From Lachnospiraceae bacterium (GTDB lineage: Bacteria > Bacillota > Clostridia > Lachnospirales > Lachnospiraceae), in the NCBI GenBank assembly GCA_017503735.1, contig JAFVSN010000031.1:180882-244881 (forward strand): DNA of 64,000 nt. The letters run 5' to 3'. Numbering within the stretch: the stretch's first letter is position 1; each line of letters opens with the position of its first letter. A program made the position numbers and the translations under genes. Under the pieces are notes generated by a model. That model worked only from the letters and a program-made list of their open reading frames with translations. It ran no database searches and was not told the origin of the DNA. Positions 9,825 through 16,758 of this stretch are shown here, piece after piece.

Positions 9825-10658
9825 ATGATGCGAGTGGAAAATCAAACCTTTGATAAAGAGCGCGAGTTTTACGGCAGTTCCGATGTGACTGTGGTAAATT
9901 GTAAGTTTGAAGGTCCGGCGGACGGCGAGAGTGCCTTTAAGGAGAGCCGGAATGTAACGGTGGACGGATGTTTGTGGAATTTGCGGTATCCGTTCTGGCA
10001 TGATACCGGGGTGACGATGAAGAATACGGAGCTGACGGAGCTTTGCCGTGCGGCGTTCTGGTATTCCGAAAAGATTGCGATTACGGATTCCAAGCTTCAC
10101 GGTGTGAAGGCCATGCGTGAGTGTGCGGATATTGCGATTAAGAAGAGTGATATTGTGTCTCCTGAGTTTGGCTGGTCGGTGAGAAATATCCGTGTGGAGG
10201 ACAGCACCGCAGCGGGCGAGTACTTTATGATGCGTTCTTCCAATCTCATTTTTAAAAACGTGGAGTTTACCGGAAAGTATTCCTTCCAGTATGTGGAGAA
10301 TGCGGTGATTGAGGATTGTGTGTTACATACGAAGGATGCCTTTTGGCATGCGAAAAATGTGGTGATAAAGAATTGCGTGGTGGAGGGTGAGTATCTGGCG
10401 TGGTACGCGGAGAATATTACCTTTGAGAATTGTAAGATTTCCGGCACCCAGCCGTTCTGCTACTGCAAGAACTTGAAGCTTATCAATTGCGAGATGATTG
10501 ATGCGGATTTGAGCTTTGAAAAGTCCGAGGTAGAGGCAGAGCTTGTCGCTCCGATTATCAGCATCAAAAATCCGAAGTCCGGCTATATCAAAGTGCCGGC
10601 AGTAGGTGAATTGATTATGGACGATTCGGAAGCGAAGTGCGAAGTTATAGTTCAATAG
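9825..10658 (+). CDS. DUF3737 family right-handed beta-helix protein
   Basis: 277-residue protein recognised as DUF3737. It begins MMRVENQTFDKEREFYGSS, with VVNCKFEGPADGESAF and ELCRAAFWYS typical of the family, and has regular short strands ending in asparagine-containing turns, consistent with a pectate-lyase-like beta-helix. No signal peptide is visible, so it is probably cytoplasmic. No catalytic function is established for the family. ATG codons lie at 9825 and 9828; either may start. Its 3' end overlaps the convergent hydrolase gene by 14 bp. Confidence 0.85.
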   Translation: MMRVENQTFDKEREFYGSSDVTVVNCKFEGPADGESAFKESRNVTVDGCLWNLRYPFWHDTGVTMKNTELTELCRAAFWYSEKIAITDSKLHGVKAMRECADIAIKKSDIVSPEFGWSVRNIRVEDSTAAGEYFMMRSSNLIFKNVEFTGKYSFQYVENAVIEDCVLHTKDAFWHAKNVVIKNCVVEGEYLAWYAENITFENCKISGTQPFCYCKNLKLINCEMIDADLSFEKSEVEAELVAPIISIKNPKSGYIKVPAVGELIMDDSEAKCEVIVQ

Positions 10659-11433
10659 TCTTTCCGCAAGAAAGATACTCCAACCGTTCCATCCGTTTCT
10701 TTAAGTAGGCAAACTGTTCCTCGCCGGTGCAGTGACCCGTAAAGTAACGGGTGGAATATTTGTTTAAGTCTTTGGCGGCGACATCTAAAGTGTCGCCCGG
10801 CTCCAGTTTCATGAAATGAAATCCGCCCACCAAAATATCCGGAGCAAACCATTCCATAATATTTTGAATGCCTTTGTGGGAACATCCGCTTATCAGGACT
10901 TTTTTGTTATTTTCTTCAATCAAAAGATATTGTTCATGCCGAAAGTCATCCGGCACGTGATTATTCCCATCCAAAACCGTCAAACCGAAACTTCCCAAAT
11001 CGCAAGAGCGGGTACGTCCGTTACAGGAAAAAAGAGTCAGACCCGGTGCAAGAGAGCAGGTTTCGTCGGTAAAATGCAATCTATTTTGTTCTACAAGAGT
11101 AGTCTTTAGTTCCGTATCCAGTCCGATGTACTTGTCCATTGCATTAAAATGTGGCTCAAAGGCAAACCGGTTGATATAGACCGGGGCCTTTTTATTCAGA
11201 GACAAAAAAGTTTGCAAGCCACCGCCATGATCGTAGTGACCATGGGAGAGAACCGCCATATCTACTGCGGACAGGTCAATTCCGAGAACTTCCGCATTTC
11301 TTGCAAACAAATCGCTTTGTCCCATGTCAAATAAAATTTTATGTAGATCGGTTTCGATATACAGACTGAGTCCGTGCTCGGTCTGCATGTCCTCCCGCTC
11401 TGTTGTATTTTCCAGTAAGGCTGTGATTTTCAT
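10645..11433 (-). CDS. Metallo-beta-lactamase-fold hydrolase
   Basis: 262-residue MBL-fold metalloenzyme with the zinc motif SHGHYDHGGG (His64, His66, Asp68, His69), a second histidine region LISGCSHKGIQN and a later FTGHCTGEEQF. This arrangement, with a long central insertion and the GCSH motif, matches the branch often annotated as 7,8-dihydropterin-6-yl-methyl-beta-ribofuranosylaminobenzene phosphate synthase-like. The actual substrate is unknown. A near-consensus promoter on the minus strand lies about 100 bp upstream. Convergent with, and overlapping, the DUF3737 gene. Confidence 0.88.
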   Translation of the reverse strand: MKITALLENTTEREDMQTEHGLSLYIETDLHKILFDMGQSDLFARNAEVLGIDLSAVDMAVLSHGHYDHGGGLQTFLSLNKKAPVYINRFAFEPHFNAMDKYIGLDTELKTTLVEQNRLHFTDETCSLAPGLTLFSCNGRTRSCDLGSFGLTVLDGNNHVPDDFRHEQYLLIEENNKKVLISGCSHKGIQNIMEWFAPDILVGGFHFMKLEPGDTLDVAAKDLNKYSTRYFTGHCTGEEQFAYLKKRMERLEYLSCGKTIEL

Positions 11434-11529
11434 GATGCGTTATCTTTCCCTTCCGAATGTGTATGTTGCAGTGATGCCGGCCGTGAAGGCATGGTACGAA
11501 GATGCAAAAACGCTTTTTCTTCTGTTTGC

Positions 11530-11558
11530 AGTGTAACACGGTTTGAAACGACTGTCAA
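11530..11558 (-). promoter_or_regulatory. Minus-strand promoter for the MBL-fold hydrolase gene
   Basis: Read on minus: TTGACA (11558-11553), 17-bp spacer, TACACT (11535-11530). Confidence 0.75.
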
Positions 11559-11592
11559 TGCAGAGCGATTGTGAAAAAATCTGCGTGTTCGA

Positions 11593-11621
11593 TTGACAGC
11601 CCACGGGGATTATTGCATAAT
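11593..11621 (+). promoter_or_regulatory. Promoter for the HD-domain nucleotidase gene
   Basis: TTGACA (11593-11598), 17-bp spacer, CATAAT (11616-11621). It is divergent from the minus-strand promoter about 35 bp away. Confidence 0.8.
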
Positions 11622-11698
11622 AGAAGAGGAAGAAAACGGTGTTTTTCGAAACGAACGGGAAAACAAGCGTTGAGATAAAACGGAAAGAGGAAGAAACC

Positions 11699-12295
11699 AT
11701 GAGTAAAGACGAAAGTAATTTTTGCGCCATGATGTCCCGCATGAAGTATATTGACCGTTGGGCGTTGATGCGCAATTCCTGTACGGAAAATATATGCGAG
11801 CATTCTCTTGAGGTGGCAATGATTGCCCATATGCTGTGTGTGATCGGCAATAAGCGGTTCGGGAAACATCTGGACGGAAGTCGCGCGGCGTTAATCGGGA
11901 TGTATCACGACACCACGGAGATTATTACCGGCGATATGCCGACTCCGGTGAAGTATTATAACGAGACTATACAGGATGTGTTTCATAAGATTGAGGATGC
12001 GGCGGCGGAGAACCTGATTGCCATGCTTCCGGAGGATTTGCGGGAGGAGTTTCACGGCCTGTATTTTAAGCAGGAAGAGGATGCTTATCTGTGGCGTCTG
12101 GTGAAGGCGGCGGATAAGTTTTCCGCGCTGATTAAATGTATGGAAGAGAAAAAGGCGGGCAATAAGGAGTTTGACAGTGCGTTCAAATCCACGAAAGCGT
12201 CCATTATTGCCATGGAACTTCCGGAGGCGGATTGTTTTATGGAAGAGTTCATTCCGGCCTATAACAAGAATCTGGATGAACTTCAAAAAAGATAG
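11699..12295 (+). CDS. HD-domain 5'-deoxynucleotidase, YfbR-like
   Basis: 198-residue HD-superfamily metal phosphohydrolase. Visible metal ligands are His35 (ICEHSLEVA) and His70-Asp71 (MYHDTTEIITGDM), spaced as in E. coli YfbR, a dNMP 5'-nucleotidase of nucleotide salvage; the downstream WRLVKAADKFSALIKC also fits. Start ATG 11699 follows AAAGAGGAAG and leaves a normal family N-terminus, whereas the open frame from 11639 adds a non-conserved lysine-rich stretch. Own promoter upstream. Confidence 0.88.
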   Translation: MSKDESNFCAMMSRMKYIDRWALMRNSCTENICEHSLEVAMIAHMLCVIGNKRFGKHLDGSRAALIGMYHDTTEIITGDMPTPVKYYNETIQDVFHKIEDAAAENLIAMLPEDLREEFHGLYFKQEEDAYLWRLVKAADKFSALIKCMEEKKAGNKEFDSAFKSTKASIIAMELPEADCFMEEFIPAYNKNLDELQKR

Positions 12296-12396
12296 AGTCC
12301 GGCGTGTCTGACCGGAAGTGAGGGTTGACATCGAAAGGTAGTTGTGCACAAACTGTAGCTGTGTTGGGGAACAAACTACAGAAGGGAGCATAAAGC

Positions 12397-13089
12397 ATGA
12401 AAGCAGTAATCTTTGACATGTTTGAAACACTGGTAACGTTGCACAGTGTACCGCGGTATTTCGGACGGAACGTTGCCGCGGATTTGGGGGCGGATATTGA
12501 GGAGTTTTATCCGCTGTGGCATGAGACGGAAGAGGCCCGCAGTAAGGGAAAAATGGATTTCGAAGAGTCCCTTTATTGGATTGGGGAACGTACCCATTAT
12601 GCCTATCCGGAGCGGATTCCGATGGCGGTGGAAAAACGCTTTGCCTTTAAGTCGGAAAGTCTGCAGAAGGTGGAATACCGGATTGTGTCCCTGCTTCGTG
12701 AGTTAAAAGAACGGGGTTATAAAGTAGGTCTGATCAGTAACTGCTTTTTGGAAGAAGCGGAGGCCATTCGGGCAAGTGTGCTGGCACCTTTCTTTGATGT
12801 GATGTTGCTTTCCTGTGAAGTGGGTATGCAGAAACCGGAACGGGGAATTTTTGAAAAGTGTCTGGCGGAGCTTGCCGTGGCACCGGAGGATTGCTTATAT
12901 GTAGGCGACGGAGGGAGTTTGGAACTGGAAACCGCTCGTTCCTTCGGAATGGAGACGTTGCAGGCGGGCTGGTTTGTGAAAAATGATCAGGAAAACTGGG
13001 AAAAAGAAGGGTTTGCAGCGGCTACGAATCCGGGAGAGGTACTGGGACGGTTAGGATGCTTAACAGGAAAAAGCAGAGAGGGGAAATAA
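12397..13089 (+). CDS. HAD-superfamily hydrolase (HAD-IA type)
   Basis: 230-residue phosphatase-like protein. Motif I FDMFETL supplies nucleophile Asp7; the second position is Phe instead of the usual Asp, as in dehalogenase-like members. Motif II is LISNC, the conserved Lys lies in GMQKPERGIFEKCL, and motif III is YVGDGGSLELETARSFGM. Helical cap inserted after motif I. Substrate unknown. A ribosome site AAGGGAG precedes the ATG. The lipoprotein gene follows 2 nt downstream, suggesting co-transcription. Confidence 0.88.
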   Translation: MKAVIFDMFETLVTLHSVPRYFGRNVAADLGADIEEFYPLWHETEEARSKGKMDFEESLYWIGERTHYAYPERIPMAVEKRFAFKSESLQKVEYRIVSLLRELKERGYKVGLISNCFLEEAEAIRASVLAPFFDVMLLSCEVGMQKPERGIFEKCLAELAVAPEDCLYVGDGGSLELETARSFGMETLQAGWFVKNDQENWEKEGFAAATNPGEVLGRLGCLTGKSREGK

Positions 13090-13091
13090 AG

Positions 13092-13610
13092 ATGTATAAA
13101 ACGTTGCGGAAGAAAAAAAGAAGTATTCCGGTCATTGTATTGATAAGTGTGTTGGGATTATGCGCATGCGGTGGTAAAGAGAAGGATTTACAGCCTCACG
13201 AGTGGCGAATGGATGGAAAAGTGTTGTCCTATTACGGCGGTACGAAAGAACTTGATAAGGAGACATGTCCGATATATGATGATTATATAAGCGGGGCTAT
13301 GTCTGACAGTATGAATTGGATAGTGTCAAAGGATGAGGACGAGATTCGTAGCTTTTGTACAAGGGACAACTCGGTAGTGACATATAAAGGGATTAGCGTA
13401 GGAGATAAGGTAAGTGTGGTAGAAGATGCTTTCTCCTATGAGCAAGGAATCGGTGAAAGCTATAACGTATATTTTGACGGAACTATGGAAGTGGATATAG
13501 AAGAACACGGCTATGAAGATGAACTTATTGTTCTGTATTACTATGTGGAAGATGGCGTAATTGAAGAAATCTATGTTATGGATGGTTTGTTCGGAATGAC
13601 AATGGAATAG
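13092..13610 (+). CDS. Putative lipoprotein of unknown function
   Basis: 172 residues. N-terminus MYKTLRKKKRSIPVIVLIS is a positively charged signal peptide, and LCAC at residues 23-26 is a plausible lipobox with Cys26 as the lipidated residue, so membrane anchoring outside the cell is expected. The mature part is acidic, with no motif I recognise. The start at 13092 follows GAGGGG that lies inside the end of the HAD gene; the open frame from 13056 would put the signal peptide internally. Confidence 0.75.
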   Translation: MYKTLRKKKRSIPVIVLISVLGLCACGGKEKDLQPHEWRMDGKVLSYYGGTKELDKETCPIYDDYISGAMSDSMNWIVSKDEDEIRSFCTRDNSVVTYKGISVGDKVSVVEDAFSYEQGIGESYNVYFDGTMEVDIEEHGYEDELIVLYYYVEDGVIEEIYVMDGLFGMTME

Positions 13611-13655
13611 AGAACAAGGGAGACCGGCAACCGGGCGGAAAGGAATACAGATTTG

Positions 13656-14723
13656 ATGAACGAAAACAACAACGTGCAAGGAAACGATACCCCTCACAAG
13701 CGGCGGGTCCGGTATAAAGGAACCCACCCGAGGGCATTCCACGAAAAATATAAGGAAGCCAATCCGGAAAAATACGCGGATACTATAGAAAAGGTCATCC
13801 GCAAGGGAAGTACTCCGGCAGGGATGCACATTTCTATTATGGTGGAGGAAATATTGGATGTGTTAAAGATTCAGCCGGGGGAGCAGGGATTGGATGCCAC
13901 GTTAGGCTACGGCGGACATACGAGCGCCATGTTGGCGAAGCTTGCGGGACAAGGTCATATGTATGCTCTGGACGTGGACCCCATAGAGATTGTGAAAACG
14001 AAGAAGCGTTTAGAGGAGAAAGGATACGGAGAAGACATCCTAACCATCTGCCAGACCAACTTTGCCAATATTGATGAGGTGGCAGAGAAGGCCGGGAAGT
14101 TTGATTTTGTACTGGCGGATTTGGGTGTATCTTCCATGCAGATTGACAACCCGGAACGGGGCTTTTCCTACAAGGTAGAAGGACCGCTTGATTTGCGACT
14201 GGACCCGGAACACGGACAGTCCGCGTCCGAGCGTTTGCGCAGTATTACGAAGGAAGAGTTTATCGGCATGATGGTGGAAAACTCCGACGAGCCCTATGCG
14301 GAGCAGATTGCAAAGGTAGTCTTTCAGAAACTGAAACGGGGAGCAAAGTTTGAGACTACGACGGAGCTTCGGGAGGCTATCGAAGAGGCACTTAGTAAGA
14401 TTCCACCTGCGGAGTACAAGGAAGTTGTGAAAAAGTCCTGTGCAAGAGTATTTCAGGCACTTCGCATTGATGTAAACAGTGAGTTTGAAGTGCTGTATGC
14501 GTTTTTAGAGAAACTGCCGGGGATTTTAAAACCGGGGGCACGGGTGGCGATTCTGACCTTCCATTCCGGCGAGGACCAGTTGGTAAAGAAATCCTTTAAG
14601 CAGCTGAAAAAAGAAGGAATTTACAGCGATGCCTCGGAGGATGTGATTCGTCCGTCCGCGGCGGAATGTCAGCGGAATCCGCGGGCAAAGTCCACGAAAC
14701 TACGGTGGGCGGTAAAAGCATAA
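13656..14723 (+). CDS. rsmH: 16S rRNA (cytosine1402-N4)-methyltransferase, long form
   Basis: RsmH uses S-adenosylmethionine to methylate N4 of C1402 in 16S rRNA. 355 residues, with an extra N-terminal segment of about 50 charged residues before the usual start region (PAGMHISIMVEEILDVL). Visible: SAM-binding DATLGYGGHTSAML, DFVLADLGVSSMQIDNPERGFSY and the C-terminal NPRAKSTKLRWAVKA. It sits outside any mraZ/ftsL division cluster, so it is likely the second, longer RsmH paralogue seen in some Lachnospiraceae; that is inference. ATG 13656 follows AAAGGAA. Confidence 0.92.
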   Translation: MNENNNVQGNDTPHKRRVRYKGTHPRAFHEKYKEANPEKYADTIEKVIRKGSTPAGMHISIMVEEILDVLKIQPGEQGLDATLGYGGHTSAMLAKLAGQGHMYALDVDPIEIVKTKKRLEEKGYGEDILTICQTNFANIDEVAEKAGKFDFVLADLGVSSMQIDNPERGFSYKVEGPLDLRLDPEHGQSASERLRSITKEEFIGMMVENSDEPYAEQIAKVVFQKLKRGAKFETTTELREAIEEALSKIPPAEYKEVVKKSCARVFQALRIDVNSEFEVLYAFLEKLPGILKPGARVAILTFHSGEDQLVKKSFKQLKKEGIYSDASEDVIRPSAAECQRNPRAKSTKLRWAVKA

Positions 14724-14848
14724 AGATGTTTGCAGAAAAGGAAGACATAGACAAGGTGTAGGTGGGTTGCCGGAACGGAGGCTGACAAAGGGATAGCCGG
14801 GAGAGGCAACAAAACGTATAGAGAAAATGATAGAAAAGGAGAAGGGAA

Positions 14849-15958
14849 ATGGCAGAAAACAGGTTACAGGAATGGCTGGCACCGATTTGGAAGGGCGGAC
14901 TGATTTGGGAAGAATCCGTATGCTTTTATGAGGACGGAGCAAAGGAAGAACAGGGCGGAAATCTGCTCTATACCCCGAAGAAGATTGTGAAAATGACGAA
15001 TCATGACGGTACGGTGGAGTACGAAGAGGGCAAGGATTACACGGTAACGGAACGCGGTATTGTACGTACTCCGGACAGTCGGATTCCGGTGCTGAAAAGA
15101 GAAGAATACATCAGACCGTACAATGATGAACCGTGGGCAGGCTGGCTTTGTCTTGAGGGAAAGAAAGAATTTACCATGATTCTTCCGTTTGTATATAAGT
15201 ATCAGATCCTGGTGACTTATGAGGCAGGGGAAACCTGGACCGGCCTTGTACCGGAGCGTATGGGAGCCCGTCTTACAAAGACCTATGAAAAATTAGAGGG
15301 CGGAAAGCCGCTCCATATTGTATATTTCGGCGACAGCATTACGGCAGGCTGGGAAGCCAGCGGTGCCGATGAACCGGCAGTGGACATGGGCTCCTTAAAT
15401 CCGATGAAGGTGCAGTCCGACCGTTATCCGTACATGCCGGTATGGGCGGAGTTAGTAACGAGAAAGCTTCGGGAAAGCTACCCGCAGGCAGAGATTACGA
15501 AGGACAACTTATCCTCCGGCGGTTCCACCGCAAAGTGGGGCGTAGACCATGTAAACGAGTTGTTTGACCGTGTGGACGTACCGGACCTTGTATTTATCGG
15601 TTTCGGTATGAACTGTATGTGGGACCCGGTGGAGACATTCATGGGCTATATTGACGAGATTGTTACGGAACTTAAGAAGCGGAATCCGGCGTGTGAGTTT
15701 GTATTCTATCCGGCCATGACCGCCAACACAGAGATTCCGACCTATCAGAACGATGGATTGCTTGTGTACGAAAAGGCACTGACGGAGTACGCAACATCCC
15801 ATGAGGGTATGGCGGCGGCACCGGTACATAGTATGTTTCAGGAAATGGAGAATCGAGGCAAGAAGTACTTTAACTATACCGGTAACTGTGTGAACCATCC
15901 GAATGATTTCGCCATCCGGTTGTACGGGCAGACGATATTTGAGGTGATCAGTAAGTAG
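14849..15958 (+). CDS. SGNH/GDSL-family hydrolase
   Basis: 369-residue esterase-type enzyme. Block I FGDSITAGW holds nucleophile Ser163; block II glycine lies in SSGGSTAKWGVDHV; block III is FIGFGMNCMWD; block V is VNHPNDFAIRLYGQ with the catalytic Asp/His region. The first about 150 residues form a beta-rich accessory domain, as in two-domain carbohydrate esterases. No signal peptide, so it probably acts on intracellular oligosaccharides. Deacetylation is a reasonable guess but unproven. Strong ribosome site AAGGAGAAGGGA before the ATG; closed by a palindromic terminator. Confidence 0.87.
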   Translation: MAENRLQEWLAPIWKGGLIWEESVCFYEDGAKEEQGGNLLYTPKKIVKMTNHDGTVEYEEGKDYTVTERGIVRTPDSRIPVLKREEYIRPYNDEPWAGWLCLEGKKEFTMILPFVYKYQILVTYEAGETWTGLVPERMGARLTKTYEKLEGGKPLHIVYFGDSITAGWEASGADEPAVDMGSLNPMKVQSDRYPYMPVWAELVTRKLRESYPQAEITKDNLSSGGSTAKWGVDHVNELFDRVDVPDLVFIGFGMNCMWDPVETFMGYIDEIVTELKKRNPACEFVFYPAMTANTEIPTYQNDGLLVYEKALTEYATSHEGMAAAPVHSMFQEMENRGKKYFNYTGNCVNHPNDFAIRLYGQTIFEVISK

Positions 15959-15965
15959 GAGAGCG

Positions 15966-15994
15966 GCAAGTGACAAATTTGTCACTTGCTTTTT
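15966..15994 (+). terminator. Terminator after the SGNH hydrolase gene
   Basis: Perfect 24-nt palindrome GCAAGTGACAAA/TTTGTCACTTGC (15966-15989) followed by TTTTT. Confidence 0.88.
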
Positions 15995-16053
15995 CACTTT
16001 GGTGTCATTTTCCTTGCTTATGATAAAGGTATCAAGTTTGGGAGGAAACGAAA

Positions 16054-16758
16054 ATGGAAATTTTAAGATGTGAACATGTTTCAAAAGTATACGGAGAAGG
16101 GAATACCTGTATCAAGGCATTGGATGATGTATCTTTCAGCGTGGAAAAGGGTGAGTTTGTATCGATTGTGGGCCCGTCCGGCAGTGGAAAGTCTACCCTT
16201 TTACATATTTTGGGCGGCGTGGATAAGCCCACAAGCGGAAAGGTATTTGTGGAAGATACCGATATGCACGGGTTGGATGAGGATAAGTTGGCAATTTTCC
16301 GCCGCAGACAAATCGGTCTTGTGTATCAGTTCTACAACCTGCTTCCGGTATTAAATGTAGATGAAAATATTTTACTGCCCCATTTACTGGATGGCAGAGC
16401 TATGGACAAAGAACGTCTGGACCGGATTGTGGAGTATCTGGGACTGACGGACCGCAGAAATAATTTACCGAACGAGCTTTCCGGCGGACAGCAGCAGAGA
16501 GTGTCCATCGGCCGCGCCCTGTTTAATCATCCGGCGATTTTGCTGGCGGATGAGCCGACGGGAAACTTAGACCGTAAAAACGGCGAAGAAATTATCCGTT
16601 TGCTTCGTGAGTCCAACCGCAAGCAGAAGCAGACCTTGATTTTGATTACCCATGACGAGAGCATTGCCTTGCAGGCAGACCGCATGATTTGCATCGAGGA
16701 CGGCAAGATTACGAAGGATGAGCGAATCCGTGTGCTGGGGGGTGGCCTCGGTGAGTAA
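16054..16758 (+). CDS. ABC transporter ATP-binding protein (MacB/BceA-like)
   Basis: 234-residue ATPase subunit. Walker A GPSGSGKST at residues 40-48, Q-loop VYQFYNLLPVLNV, signature LSGGQQQR from residue 142, Walker B LLADEPTGNLD, and a His switch in LITHDESIA. It belongs to the LolD/MacB/BceA group that pairs with FtsX-type permeases. Start ATG 16054 follows GGGAGGAAACG. The permease start overlaps the 3' end. With the downstream response regulator and histidine kinase it forms a typical antimicrobial-peptide sensing and efflux cassette; the actual substrate is not known. Confidence 0.93.
   Translation: MEILRCEHVSKVYGEGNTCIKALDDVSFSVEKGEFVSIVGPSGSGKSTLLHILGGVDKPTSGKVFVEDTDMHGLDEDKLAIFRRRQIGLVYQFYNLLPVLNVDENILLPHLLDGRAMDKERLDRIVEYLGLTDRRNNLPNELSGGQQQRVSIGRALFNHPAILLADEPTGNLDRKNGEEIIRLLRESNRKQKQTLILITHDESIALQADRMICIEDGKITKDERIRVLGGGLGE

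Noticed and set aside
13326-13829. 167-codon minus-strand open frame
   Set aside because: Antisense to the lipoprotein and rsmH starts, without a ribosome site or motif.
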